Shown here: positions 10,736 through 24,339 of the stretch, piece after piece | Layout of the letters: each line of letters opens with the position of its first letter | Numbering within the stretch: the first letter of the stretch is position 1 | DNA from: Polytrichum commune | Lineage: Eukaryota > Streptophyta > Polytrichopsida > Polytrichales > Polytrichaceae | Reading direction: 5' to 3' | DNA: 64,000 bases | NCBI GenBank assembly: GCA_950295325.1 | Contig: OX485803.1 | Coordinates: forward strand, 25,606,001 to 25,670,000 | Made by a program: the position numbers and the translations under genes | The notes under the pieces: generated by a model | Told to the model about the DNA's origin: nothing | Databases searched by the model: none | The model's input: the letters and a program-made list of their open reading frames with translations, nothing else

Positions 10736-13700
10736 ACGGGAGCCTTAATATTGCATCATCAAGAAGTTATACCATGCCCACATCAGGGCTAGTTGTTGAT
10801 CTTGGGTAGTAGGAGTCCCTTTTGATAAGGAAAGTGTATCTTTTCCAAAAATTACTGCTACCAATTAGGAATTTTTGTCCTACTCACAATAACCTTGTTG
10901 GTTGTAACGTATTATAGTTTCGCCAGTGCATATAAGACAAAAACTCCTATGAAGATGGAAACTCTCCCATTGGTGTGGTCCAGATGTTGGTCCTAGTATG
11001 GGCATGGTCATAATGCATTAGAGTGCCTCACATGTTCTTGTTTTGCTTTTTACTTTCTTTTGTTTTATCCATGATGGGTCTTTGATGCATGTATAGATTA
11101 AGTCAGCACAATTGTCATGGAAGAACACATATTCTTAATTTAATAATTCATGGACATCGTGGGTCTCAGTGTTGATGGGGAAGGGTTGCCACGTCGATCT
11201 TGGCGTGCAACGTCAACAAAGGAATAGCCACTGATGAAAATATGTACTAAGCCACCTCTCCCCCAATGACCACGTGGACATGGACTAGAGGTAGTGAACG
11301 GACTTTGCATGTCGGTGTATAAAGAACACTAACGGGCATTGACGTTCCTTTTTCTTTTCTTTTCTTTTGATGGAGGAGGCCTTCAAATTTTGACGAATTC
11401 AATGGCATTAAATGCCAAAATGATTTTGAGGACCACATAAATGCCATAGTATATTTTGGATTGAAAATGAGAAGAATGTGAAGCATACAGCTAGGATCGA
11501 AGACTTGTGACCAAAAAAGGAGAAAAAAAGAAAGTAAAAGTAACGTTTGTGTTTAGTTACACTGATGTGCAATGTCCGTTCACCTCCTCCATCCAAGACT
11601 GCATGACCATGGGAAGAAAGAGTTGTGTCCAATGGTTTACTAGAGGACTTCAAATCGCAACAAAACTACACTAAATATGAAATTTAGTGTCATATGGTAT
11701 TCAATGTCACTATGGTAACTTTGCAGATGACACTTCTTATGAATAAGTTTACAAATATTGTCATGGATGATGGATGAGTTCATCCATTGGGCAAAACCCT
11801 ACCCTCTTGTCGGAAACTTGTGATGAAATATTGTCATGGATATTTGAAATTTGGATGAACAATCACTTTGTAAGTGACAGTAGTTGCAACACTGTAAATC
11901 TATAATCCTGTAAAAATATTACAAGGAATGACAAATAATGTTGGGTTAACATATAGTGTTGGTGACACTATACCACGGTTTATGATTAGTGTTGAGCAAG
12001 ACAATTAGAATTGGTGACACTAAATATCATATTTAGTGTAATATTTAGGTAATTCCAAACATTCTAGCCAATTATGGACAAAACTGGTCATGACATCATC
12101 CTCCAAATCCCCTCAATATTGTGACTTCTTCTCACTACTTTGTTGTTGTGTGCCATATGTGGCCTCTATTGGTTTTATATTATGCATGTATGACCATGTA
12201 GTTGTGCGTTTTTGCACTACTTGGTTTGTTAAGACACAATGAGTGCATAATTCTGGACACTCCGAAAGTCCGTAATTACTTGTTAGAAATGTGCATAATT
12301 GTTGAATCTCAAGATCAATGGGGCTCTTTTTGCCGCTTCTAGAGTGCTGGTGTAGCATATGGTTGCTCAACCCCCACACAAACGTTGACCACCCAAATGA
12401 AAGAGGGATTTTTATTTAAAACACAAATCTACAACAACCGATGATTAGTCATTTGTGAGAAGGTTAGTAAATGTGAGATCCTCGGAGGTCTTAGTTTTGT
12501 GTTTTTAGAATAAAGCTCTCCTAAATATGTAACATTTGAGTGGTCAAAGGTTAGATGTTGGTGTTAGGGTAGAGCCATAGCATAGCACTTACCCAAACAT
12601 GGAGAGGGCTCACCAAAAAGAGTGACATTGAGGGTAGCAATATAAATGAAAATCGCCCCTTCACACATAAATATGGGACCTAACTTGGAGATTGACATTG
12701 CAACACCATCTTCAGAGGATGCAACACAAGTGCCCACAAATGGAAATATGTGTACACAAATTGAGCACAAAAATCCAATATTTCCTAACAACATGGCGGT
12801 ATTCTTGGTCTTCCTTTGTGGGAGTCGTAATAAGCATGCGGTTGATATTTTAACACCTTTTTAATGGTGCAACATTGAACTTAATACACCCATAAAAGTT
12901 TCAACCTTGATAAGAAATTAGGGTGAAAACATCTCCTTTAATTTGACACCTCATCACATAACCTTCAAATATTCTATTTCAAGATACTTGGACAACTAAA
13001 ATGTGGTTTGAGGTGCTCCTCAACCACATGTTTTAAACATCTATATGGTTGGAGTTAGAGTTTGTTTATAAGATGTAGTGATAGAAATGTCAATTTTTTT
13101 ATTTTCACAAAGGGACTTCCAATGTCATTTTGGGAAGTCAACAGGTGGGTATTTAGGGCTAAACAACATCTTTATTGTTCTTATCTACTATCTAGCAAAC
13201 CCAAAAGCAACTGAAAGAATCATTTGGGGGGGGGGGGGTCCATGTTGAGCTTCATTCTAGTGTGACTAGCTAGGGAGGTTACTTAATCCTTTATTGCTAA
13301 AGAGTGCATTCTAAAGAACTTGGAACTTTCATACCACCCTTGATGTTGAGGACAATTCAACTAAATGTCTTTAACATTTTAAAAACATTGACCACTTGCA
13401 TGTGGAAATCAACTTCATTTTCAACATCAAAGAAGAAGATCCTTCTTGTTTCAACAAAATTTGAGAAGATCCAATCGTAGTAATGTTGAAGTTTTTGAGT
13501 CGGGGCAGCTAGTGATTTTATAATAATGAAATTGGGTGATGAGATTGACGAAGAAGCTCGATATAATTGGAAATTTTATATTTTTAGAATACACAAATGC
13601 AAGGATTTGAAGTTCCAAATTTGGATTTCATGGGCCTATTCTAGAGGAGGTCAAAATTCATCGACATGATGATAATTGTCCCTCGCACACGAGGAGATCA

Positions 13701-16700
13701 CTCTCTTGTATTTAGTGGGAACACGTGAGAACACAAGGTGTTTGCAGGGGGGGTAATTATATTGGAGAAGGTAAATATTGTGGACCCTACTGTTATGTAG
13801 TTTTCTAACATTCACTATGTTTGAGGACCCTATGGGTAGGATAACTCGGCATTAGTTTTTTTTACATGGGAATATAGTTATAAATTATAGTCTTTGCTAA
13901 TATCATACAAGATCATAATTCACTTACACATACAAGATCATAATTCACACATTAACAAATCAACGCGTCCACACAACATGCACATAATTTAGCTTCCTAG
14001 TATGCACTCTATTCATTCAAAACACACACACATGGAAATGGTGATAAATTGCTTGTGTTTAAAACACACGCAAATGCCCCACAAATTTGGTGTTTGAAAA
14101 TACAGTTGCATACTACATGTAGCATTAGAACATAACCATCCAACTCTAGTCACAATGTTTGTTTAGGGTAGTCACAATCTTTGTTTAGGGTATACACAAT
14201 CAAATATGAAGATTTTTTTGCCATTGTTCAAGTCAAGTGGCTAAGACCACTGAATACACAACATCCAACTTTATGAGCTCAAGGCACAAAGTCCAAACCC
14301 TAATTGTAACCCCAACGCTCCAAATTATACAGTCTGCCAAAAACATTGCCACAACCTCTCCCTAATATCCTACTCAAAACAATTCAACGAGCAGCTAAAG
14401 GTGTATACTCCTACATTTCCTCAAACAGAACAATTATGTAGTTCACCTCTACATCATTGTAAGAATCACATACGGCATCCCATAGAACCTTCAACTTGAT
14501 GCCCCCAACTAAGCTAATGGCTCAAATAACATCTGTAAATTTGATTCGCTTTGATAAGCGGTGGCTCTTCTTGAACCAACCAACATTCTACGCACATCAG
14601 TCACTCACACATTCACTTGTTGTCATCCACAATGCCCTTTGATTGTTTGCCAGATCTCCAGCATGACTTGATTTCCTTTGATTCAGGATTCCTAACTAGA
14701 ACAAATGGTTTTTCCCTCCAACTAGTTTCATTCACTCCACCTAGTATATGAATGCCTTTAGACACTAGTGCTTGATGATCAAATGCAATCAAAACCATAG
14801 ACTTCCTTTAACATGCTTGCAATTGGGGATGATCACTAAAGTAGACTCACTTTCTTTGGCACCAATTTTGAATATGTATGTTAGACATGAAGTGATTTTT
14901 GAACAAAGAGGCAAAGAGGTTGTAGATTGTGTTCTTGGAATGATCTCCAATAGTGGATCCAAACTCTTTACATGACTCCACACAATTCATATTTACTACA
15001 CACACAATTTCATGGTCCAAAGACCTCAAGAGCCATTGGTGATCCTCCAGGGTTTTTAGTTTCAAATCTTTCTTAAGTTCATCTTTGGCCCAACAACCTT
15101 GGCACTCACCAATGTGGACTTCAGATTAGATGCCACATGGTCAATAATCTCACCACTAACTCAAGAACCAACAAGTGGAGGCAATAGCTAGTCAAAGTCA
15201 TGAAGAGGGGTAAGATCTTGGATTTTGGCTTCCTTTGTTGTGCACTTTAGAGTTTGTTAGGAATCATAATCAAAATCTAGGTCAACCACACATCTGCTTT
15301 TTGGATTCAAGGTTGGGATCGGCTAGTGGTAGAACATGAACATCTGAAAAAACTTTGTAGTTAATCCTGCATCCATTCTCAACATCAAAGAATTGAAAGG
15401 GCCAATGTACAATATGAATACCTTCAAGTAGTGGTTTGAGTTTTGCGTATGTGTTGCTCTTAGCACACTTGCAAGATCCGATAAGTTCTAGAATTGCATA
15501 GGCACTAGTAAGTCATAACGATTTCAACTTTAAAGATATGCAAACTTGGTTTGTGACCAACAACCTCACTACAACTGAGTACCTCGAGTTGCAGCTAGTA
15601 TTCCTCATACAAATGCTTCATGTTGACTTTGTCCCCCTCCTCTACATCGACAATGCTACCAAAAACATTGTGAGAAATCACAACAAAAATTCAAAACCCT
15701 AAACTCTACCCATATACTAAGTGTGCCAAAAACTGAAAGTAAGAAAGATGAAGCTTGGGATGGGCGCAGTTGTGGAGCGCAACTATGCTCGTGTGCCTAC
15801 TATTCAACCTTCAATAATCAACCATCAACATTTGCAAAGTTTGCAAGATGGTGGGAGTTTGCACTTACATGAAAGCTTCAAAGAGCTCCCGCAAACCCTA
15901 ACTAGGAATTCATAAAGCCAAACATAATGCACAAACATGTCGGGAGCCCTTCCCGCATCTAACTCAATAGATTACATCCAACTACCAAGAGGCATCTATG
16001 AGTGTCATCAATTATGACCATCCACAGTGTGGGGCCCTAATACATATTGTTTGAATTCCCCACCCTACCGAACCCTATGGTATGTTAGTTCTAAAAATTC
16101 TCTAACATGATCAATATGTAAACACCCTAGTTTATTCATACGATGAAGTTCAAATTTGAGCTTTGTTACAAATACTTGTAGGTTGCAACTTTCAAGTGGA
16201 CCCTATATTTGTTCTCACATAGTTTTCTAACTTTGGAAGTACCCCCCCCCCCTGCGCGGCTCTCACAATGTGCTTGAATGCAATCTGAAACATTTTTAGT
16301 TTGGAGTGTTGCTGACACTACTAAAGAAAGTTGAACCATCCAATAGGCCACACCTTGGACATGTAAATTTGCTTCCTCCTTTAAATCTTAGTGACCTTCT
16401 CTGAGCTTCAAAATACATTCAGAGAATCATTTCCCTTCAAATTAAAATATAACAAAACAAAACTTGCACCTATCTATTCTTGAACACTAGAAAATTTTCA
16501 TGTCGAGTGGAACCCCCAATGAAGACGTGAACTGGCTCTTTCTTAGAGAAACATAATGGGGTTCTCTATGGAAAAGAAGAATTAATTAGACATGTCAAAT
16601 CATAATACGTTAGGGGATGAATGCCCCTCACAGTCACTTAGCACACCCCTTATTGATATGTGTTGTCAAAAATTTTTGTAGCAAACTCATTGATGTTGAA

Positions 16701-16740
16701 GTGCCCTTGTAGATCGAACTCTTCTTTATCTACTACACCG
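10736..16740. other. Six-kilobase stretch with no recognisable gene
   Basis: I see only frames under about 90 codons without known domains. A minus-strand frame of about 83 codons ends near 14848 and is unassigned. Short direct repeats lie at about 13905-13950 (CATACAAGATCATAATTCAC, twice) and 14156-14195. G or C runs are at about 13226 and 16242. A degenerate M-type MITE is listed separately. Confidence 0.4.
11660..12045. mobile_element. Degenerate M-family MITE remnant
   Basis: Begins near CACTAAATATGAAATTTAGTGTC and ends near GTGACACTAAATATCATATTTAGTGT. These are the family terminal motifs in inverted arrangement. The interior does not align well with other copies. Confidence 0.4.
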
Positions 16741-16744
16741 TTTG

Positions 16745-16940
16745 TGGCATGTAGTGTCACTTGGAACTACGCAGTGCTATAACTTTCTATTACAAGTGTA
16801 GGTTTTTATCAAGTCTTTTATCTTGTATACTACCCATACAACCTATCTAATCTTTGTGCATTAAAAGCGAAACCTATAGTAAAAGGTTACATAGCCTTGT
16901 GTCATACCACAATGTAAGTGGCACTAAATACCATGAACAA
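16745..16940. mobile_element. M-family MITE
   Basis: The left end contains GTAGTGTCACTTGGAACTAC and AGTGCTATAAC. The right end has ACCACAATGTAAGTGGCACTAAATACC, a near reverse complement. Length is about 200 bp as for other copies. Confidence 0.55.
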
Positions 16941-19900
16941 GTATAGTGATGTGTTGTGTCCGTCCCAATTGCATTTTACCACTCCAACTTCCCAAAGCTC
17001 CTCGAGGTTGCTAAGATAGCCTGTTTGTTTGGAAGAATCAAGCATGAACGGACATGGTAATCGCACACACATAAACTAGAATATATTCCTTCTTTCCACC
17101 TCTTTCTCTCTCTCTCTCACCTACCATAATGGTAAATAATATTATCTAAACATAGACACGACACTTCTAGATCCTAAAAAGGATGGTGCGCGTATACCTA
17201 GTCTCAAGTAAAATAAACAAGGCCCAACAATGCCGTTGTCTATGGGGGCGGATGAAAACATGCGTACGGGCCCCCAAGTTGTTGCCGCTTTTTCCCTCTT
17301 TCGATGCTTTTGCCCTCTTTCGAGGGTGGCAATGCCTTGTGGGAAGAGAAGGGAAGGGAAGGGTTAAAGTGTACTTGTGTGTAACATAAGTACGGATACC
17401 CAAGTTGTTGCCATTTTCTTCTTCTTTCGAGGGTTGTCAATGCCTTGTGGGATGGGAAGGGAAGGGAAGGGAAGGGGGTTAAAGTGTTTGTTTCCGCGTG
17501 TCTAGTATTCCATTGAATTTTCGTCACCAAATGGTGTCGGAAGGGGTCATGAAAACTCAACAAACAAGATGGAAATAAACTATATAAGCATGTCACTAGC
17601 CTCAAGCATATAGTTTGCAACGTATGGGACTACACGACATTATGTCACAGTGTGTCCCCTAAAGGAGAAGAGTGCCCATAAGCTTAGTGCATCATGTGCA
17701 TATCATTGAAGAACACTGGAGGCTCAAAAACCTCTGGAACTCATCAATGTTGCTTCTCTATAAGCTCGCGGAACTAGTCAAGTGACTGCTATAAAATGGT
17801 GTTCACGTCATTACGGTGTCGGCCACTCAAACCTCTCGATCCAAAAGAAGCAGCTCCAGTTGCACGTGGGGGATGGACTCTTCGTTGGAAACCTAAATGA
17901 GATGTGTGGGTCACTGTAAATTTGAGCTCCCTGTATGCGAGGAGTTTATAAAGAGAAACACATGTATATGTACTAATGAGTCGTTGAGGACTATCACCAT
18001 ATGACAACAATGAATGAAAATGTGTATTGGATGAAACTAACACATTCATTATCAATTTTTCTCTAAACCTTAGGGCCCCCTTTTGTACATTTGCCTTTAC
18101 TTTTAAATTATTTATAGCCTTTCTAAATGTACACACTAAAAAATAAGAATGCCTTTCTCTTATGTACACTATGTACATTAATGCTTCAATTAATACCCCT
18201 TCTTACAATCACGTTAGTGTGTATGTTGTATGAAGAGTCCACCCCATAGGGAGTTGCACAAATCTTGAAATTTCCTTGGAAGGTCTAGCATCCAAGAGAG
18301 GGATTCCTTGAAACGCTAGCCTCAGCCCCATATCTAGCCCCACATCTGCCTAACCTTATACACCTCACTTTATTGTAATAACATGATCCTAACCACTTTG
18401 AATTATCTTCCAACTATATATATTTTTAGTATTTTTTTACTACCTGCCATTATCTAACACCTAAAAATAATTTCTTGCAACATATTATATATAGGAGTTC
18501 TTTCACACACCCCCCCCCCAACCAAATGTGTATTGTGGAGAGTTGTTGCTCTCTATACTTAGGCTCTTGTTGACCTTGTAAGGTAGATGAGTCTTACAAG
18601 GTTACTTTTTCCTATTAATCCACATCTCCTAAGATATGAATCACGCAATTAGTACAAGATGATGAACAAACCAGATCGAGGCCATAACCCACTTTTTGCA
18701 AGAAATTATAGAGCTCATGAAAATGTCTTTCTCATTCTCAAAATTGAAGATTCTTGTGCTCATTTAATGGTCTATAGGTCCCCCCCCCCGCCCTCTCCCC
18801 CTCCAAATAAGATAAGTAAGTGAAATAGGCACGTCTTCTTTACGTTTTTGGATACACATTAAAGTGTTTCATTTGTATCATGGGAAACAAGAAAAAGGAA
18901 AAAAAGGAAGCTTAGAGGATGGGGTTCAGACACGTGAAGAAGTGTTGGTGAATGTTTTTTTGTAGGGGTAATAGTATTGGTGGTACAAAAGGAAAAGGTA
19001 TTGGGTTCCCCTTACTTTACTTTCTTACACATACCTTACCACACGTAACTTAGCTTGCATATGTGGCCACAATTGATTGGATGACACCCCCAGATTCGCT
19101 GCCATCCCCCCCCCCCCCTTCATGTGGATCAACACACATCATCACCAGAGTCCGGAGAGTTCTGTAGACAAAACGGATAATTTCCTAGCTTCTAGGAGGT
19201 GGCTCGGGTTTTTCCAATTTTTACCTAGAAGTGGGCTTAGAGTGTGCAAATTTTATTGGTTGATATTCTCCATTTTTTAATGTATTTAGGCAATTAGCTG
19301 ATATATATATATATATATTTTCATTTGTCCAGTTTCCTAAATGTTTAAAATGGGACTGGTTTTGTATTTTGGTGGTGGATGTTTTCTCCTTTTAAGTTTC
19401 ATTGACATTTATTCCCTTTTTTTTTCCAGGTGTTCAGGGTTAAAGAATGTTGGCATTCCACTCTTTTATTTTTTGTTTAAATAATATCCTTAGCAGGAGT
19501 TGAAACTGGCAAAGTCCCTACCATCTTAGGGCCAAGGATGAAGTCTTCAGAAAATACAACATCCACAAAGGGTCCAGGTATTTTCTGGAGGTTGGTTAGT
19601 ATTGAAAGTCATGAAATCTATGTACCACTGTTGTTAGTATCAACTGCCCCAAATGAACAAGACACATCACTCACACTCGGTATATTAGGAGAATTCAAAT
19701 AAGAAGAGGGATTAGCATAAAAACATGGTACTTACCTGTCATTCTTCCAAAGTGGGACATCGTCACTGGTAATGTCATCTATCTTCTCATCTGGCCCTTC
19801 CAAGGCAATTCGCAACATTGCCTCGAGATTCTTACTTCAACACTCATAGAGATACATACTCATTTGATCACTCAACCGATTCAACTCCAACACTCAAACA

Positions 19901-20379
19901 ACCCTAAACCCTAAAGTCAACAAGGCAACGGTAACTCCAACTATGCATAGTATTAATTTTTTTCTCCCTCGTAGTATATGTCTGGTCGGCTGCCCACCGT
20001 GACAAATGCCTTTCGATTGGTAATTTTCCGTGAATACTCCTAAGGCAGCTTGCCTAAATGCTGTCAATTTTTTTCTTCAAATCGGCCCATTCCCAAGAAC
20101 CTTGATTTTTCTTCCGGAACCCCTTCCTAAACATTTCTATTTCATTCATAAATTTTCAAAATCAACCGTCTAGCTTGTAACTAACTACCGGCACTCCCTG
20201 TTCATTGATCATCACAATATATGGCACTTCGGAGGAGCCATTTTTTTCTTTTTGATTTAAAAAATAAAATTTAAGGTTAATTGTTCAATGTTATTTGGCA
20301 ACGAATAGACTTTTGGACTATGTTGGTGAGTTTTGGTGTAGGTTGAAGTGTAATTGCAATTTGAGCTTCAGATGTTCTG
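16941..20379. other. Gene-poor stretch
   Basis: Contains a duplicated GGGAA-rich block (17263-17495), C-runs at about 18509, 18780 and 19107, and an (AT)n run at about 19300-19318. A polypyrimidine-CAG at about 19420-19430 looks like a 3' splice site but no exon could be built around it. Confidence 0.35.
17263..17495. repeat. Tandem duplication with (GGGAA)n
   Basis: Two units share CCCAAGTTGTTGCC, CTTTCGAGGGTGGCAATGCC and a run of GGGAA repeats ending in TTAAAGTG. The first is about 17263-17369 and the second about 17395-17485. The second unit has one more GGGAA. Confidence 0.75.
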
Positions 20380-21059
20380 TCACACCAACACAACACTTCA
20401 CCTCAACTTGGACCACTTCAAGTTACTTTCACACTCCCTCCCAACTTCTTCGTAAGTCAATCCCCCATCTCAACTACAAAATTACCCCCACAACTTGTTT
20501 ACTCCATACCATTTTAATTCCTAATAAAATTTAATCAAACAAAGTTTCTAAAAATCCAAGAACTCCAAGAAACTCCTACAAACGAGCACACCACTTACAC
20601 TTGGAAAATTGGATAGATGCACAAACAAAATTCCAACATATCCTAGACTCCATAAGCGAATGAGTCATACAAACATGTGTGGTGTCCTCATTGCTCACAC
20701 CCCAAACAAAACAAGGAGGCTTCCTACCTCGCAAACTCCAAAAGAAAATGGAAACACCACCTCAACACATATCATCTCTTCAAAAACAACAATTCGATTT
20801 TCCACATCCCCTACCCCTCCAAATTGGCACCTCCAACCTAGAATACAAACCTAACTAACATCCCTAACATAACTCCAACCCCCCCCCCCCCAAAGAAACA
20901 ATGATCCCCAAGATATACAATTATGGCTAGACACACTCACAAACATAGCCAAAGCCGAGGCACGAAAAAAATTCACAAATTTCCGAACTACCCAAAATTG
21001 CCAAAAAACCATCAAAGAATATAGATCCGTACTAGATCACAAACCTAAAAAAATACACA

Positions 21060-21424
21060 CAAGACTCAATACCGCTCAACTGCCTAATAGATAAAGATGG
21101 GAACCTCGCAACACACCCACACAACATAGCATGTGCACACACACCACCCAAGAAGAATCCTTCCATAGACAACCTCCCCCTCCCCCATGCTTTGATCCTA
21201 TAGACCACCTTAAAGAATGCATGTGTGCAATCCCAAAAAACCCATGGAAAATCCAAGAGAACATTATTTTGGAAGAAAAAGAAAACTTGCCTCAACACCT
21301 CCCACTAGCATCAAATTTATGAGAATAATATATTAAACCAAGCTCAAATATCCATCCAAAGGAAAATCACCAAGCCCAAATGTCATCCCAAATGACATCC
21401 TCAAAGCACTACCACAAAACTTTA
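21060..21424 (+). pseudogene. LINE pre-RT linker and start of RT
   Basis: The frame gives LIDKDGNLATHPHNIA, FHRQPPPPP and KNPWKIQ, then after a frame change PSKGKSPSPNVIPNDILKAL. The last matches the GKSPGPDGIPNEILK motif at the start of LINE reverse transcriptase fingers. The sequence then runs into (AT)n at about 21425. Confidence 0.65.
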
Positions 21425-21539
21425 ATATATATATATATATATATAATTATTATTATTATTATTATCCTACAATCCTACCACCAAAAAGCAGTCCCCAACA
21501 CATAGAAACACATTATCACAATATTACTACACAAGAAGG

Positions 21540-21830
21540 ACAACCAACTCATTGACAACATTTATGCCGAATCCTCCACCTCAATCAAGGGCACACACTT
21601 CTCCACAACATCACCTATCCAAATTAGCCGAGGCATCATCCAAGGCGACACCTTAAGCCCATAAGTATTTATCATTTTCTTGGAACCTCTCCTTAGATGG
21701 TTAGAAAAAGACCAACTAGGCTACAAACTAAATACCTCACCTAACACCATCACAACTTCTGCTTATGCAAACGACCTAGTTATGCAAAGCCCATTCTACC
21801 CTTCCCTCACTCACTTCGTACCAAAAATCT
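21540..21830 (+). pseudogene. LINE reverse transcriptase palm fragment
   Basis: Encodes ISRGIIQGDTLSP-stop-VFIIFLEPLLRWLE and SAYANDLV. These match RT motifs: the G-x-x-QGDxLSP block and the catalytic YADD box, here YAND (21763-21774). One catalytic Asp is replaced by Asn and an in-frame stop follows LSP, where the family has Tyr. The RT motif with the first catalytic Asp is absent because of the upstream deletion. Confidence 0.8.
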
Positions 21831-22149
21831 AACGCGGAAAAATTCCTCAAAAACTCACATCATTCAACATTGCAGCATTACCTCAAATCCAAAACCATTA
21901 TGGCACTCGAATACTTACCCTCAAAGAATTCCAAACCAAACTTCACACAAAATTTGGAACCATAAAATATGTACTCCTACAAGCTACTGCTATGAGCACA
22001 AACCTACTACTCATCACAAAACTCACACAACAAACAAAACGACATGTCATCAAAGATAAATTCCCTAACATATATAAAACCCAACAATCCAGAGATAGAT
22101 GTGTTATCCACCCTAGCATAGTAACCCCCACACCTTGTCCTACAAATTC

Positions 22150-22722
22150 AAGCATGTATCGATGATAAATATATTATCGCTACAATACCAACCATACAAA
22201 TGCACCCATCCTTAGACCAAATACACAACCATGATAGTAACTTCCAAATCAATATTCCAAGTATTAAACTAACGTGGCTATGGAAAAAATACTCAATATT
22301 TACTACTACAAGCTACCGCACCATGTCCCCACATAGCAAAAACATAAATGTTGGATCTTTGGGCCATGCCTTCTCCACCCAATGGGCAGGCAAAGGGAAT
22401 GCCCACATAATTGACCTAGACACTCTCCCCAAGGCCATGGCACAATTTGCCACACATACACATAAAGACTCCACCACAATCATCATCATCAATCATGAAG
22501 ATTGGTCAAACGCCAACAAAACAAAGCCACACCAATACTAACCATCCCTCCCCTCACCATGCAATATGATATACCCCCAACCTTCCCAACATACTACAAC
22601 AACAATGAACCTCAACTTACATGTATCCTAATAATTTCCCACATAATTAACCAAACACAATTAACTACCTTCCTACAAACATTACCACCACCTTCCCCTC
22701 GCCATAAACTGCCCTACCACCC
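22150..22722 (+). pseudogene. LINE middle domain of unknown function
   Basis: The frame from 22200 encodes a WLWKKYS segment, GSLGHAFSTQWAGKGNAH and AMAQFATHTHKDSTTIIIIN. The frame from 22502 continues the same protein. It lies between RT and RNase H. The spacing of W-x-G-x-x, a helix and a hydrophobic strand loosely recalls Dam-like adenine methyltransferase folds, but the diagnostic NPPY-type motif is not visible, so I leave it unassigned. It is cut by the hAT MITE at 22723. Confidence 0.5.
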
Positions 22723-23284
22723 CACGGGTAGATCACTCTAAGGCATTTTTGTGCACCACGTGCGGCTGGGGGTTTTTTGTTTTGGGGCTATTTACCTTCA
22801 AGGGCTGAATTAAAGCCTCCCTATAATTACTTAAATTTCAAAAATGGCCCATTTGTTTGCACCCTTCCATTACTTATATTGTCCAAGTCACTGCAATTTT
22901 TTGTACTCTATATTCCTTTTAAGTAATAAAAGCTAATCTACTTCGTAACGCAATTGACGAGTGTTGAGGGAAAACATGGAAACAAAGAAGGGTGCAAACA
23001 ATATTACCATTGCAAACAGAGTTATGAAGAAAACACATAGGAGACCATAGCAAACATACTAAACATACCTTCTAGGATCCTTATCTTCAACCCCTATATT
23101 AATTTTACAAAAAAGTAATGGCCCACATTTTATGTCCATCTAACTTACTTATAATGGGATTGTCTACATTTAATGGCCCCTTCATTATTTGGAATTCCTT
23201 TATAATTTTTATTTCAAATGATTTTAATCCTCTCTATATTATGCCGCACATCGTTTTTAAAATGCACTAAGTGATCTACCCGTG
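22723..23284 (-). mobile_element. hAT-type MITE with 8-bp TSD (family H1, copy 2)
   Basis: A 562-bp element in reverse orientation to 6447-6943. Termini are CACGGGTAGATCACT and AGTGATCTACCCGTG. The exact 8-bp duplication TACCACCC lies at 22715-22722 and 23285-23292. The middle differs from copy 1 by an unrelated segment at about 22930-23050. It is inserted in the LINE corpse, so it is younger. Confidence 0.93.
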
Positions 23285-23399
23285 TACCACCCCCAAAAAC
23301 CCCAAGGCATGGCACAAAGACCACTCACCACCAACCTTGTTGCCAACAACTAACACCCCCCCCCCCCTCTCCCTATCATCATCAATGACAAACATTCAT

Positions 23400-23880
23400 C
23401 CCCTATGCTTCCCACCCACCCAACCTTATTACATTGATGGATCATTCACACCTCCCAATGGAGAGGGCAATGGTAACATTGCACGAACATGAGTATTTAA
23501 TGGCCCGCTACAAACACACATATCCACTCGCTTGCCGGGATACAACAACATACTCTGGGCAGAACTTTGCGCACTATTATTAGCCGGAGAGCACTCCCCA
23601 CGGATACATACATATTCATCAACAACCTAAATAATATATTCCTACTCCTAAACCACATAAGGAGTCCTTCCTCCCAATACAACCACCCTGACAAACTCCT
23701 CATAACTTGTATTATACACACAATAAACAATTCCCACCACAACATCAATATCCATAAAGTAAGACCCACACAACTATCTTTGGTAACGAGGAAATGGACA
23801 AACTTGCCAGAAAAGGGGTGGAAGAACCAAATACTAGACACCCCATTTCACCCCATTGGCCATGAAAGACCATATTAGCC
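23400..23880 (+). pseudogene. LINE RNase H domain, frameshifted
   Basis: YIDGSFTPP (23429-23455) carries the first catalytic Asp, and LWAELCAL near 23552 the catalytic Glu. IFINNLNNIFLL occupies the place of the IFTDSLNS strand, so that Asp is lost. After a frameshift, GNEEMDKLARKG (about 23789-23824) gives the last conserved Asp block. The order and spacing are those of RNase H domains in LINEs. At least one frameshift makes it a pseudogene. Confidence 0.75.
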
Positions 23881-24339
23881 CTCAATGCCCCCAACTTCCA
23901 CACAACATGATGGATCAATCCGCAACCTCAAAAGGTACATTGAAAAAGAACACTCGTCTCACTTGCAACAAATACACTCCCTTATGCAAACAAACGGCTC
24001 TCCAACACCGACATCCACCATAAATGGTCCAATCTCTTTTGGATGCCCCATGGACTGTTAGTGTACCAATTACACAAGTCCTTCAATTTTGTTATGGAAG
24101 ATACCTAGGCAATTACCAAAAAAAAACATGTCCTAAAACTCAACATTTCCCCAACATGTGACCTATGCACATCCAACCCACTTGATTCATGCCTCTATCT
24201 CATCATGTTGTACTGACAAACACATAAACAACCTCCACACTTATAGACACAACAAAGCAACACACCCGCTTGCAAATACATAACTAGCCCACCCCACAAC
24301 AAGGTCTTTCACACTCATTAACACTGGAAAAACTAGTGA

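Noticed and set aside
14613-15122. Minus-strand frames of about 60-83 codons in series
   Set aside because: They read somewhat like protein but have no recognisable motif, and no splice model could be built.
19380-19720. Possible exon after a polypyrimidine-CAG 3' splice site
   Set aside because: No long frame follows and no matching 5' splice site or homologous protein is seen.
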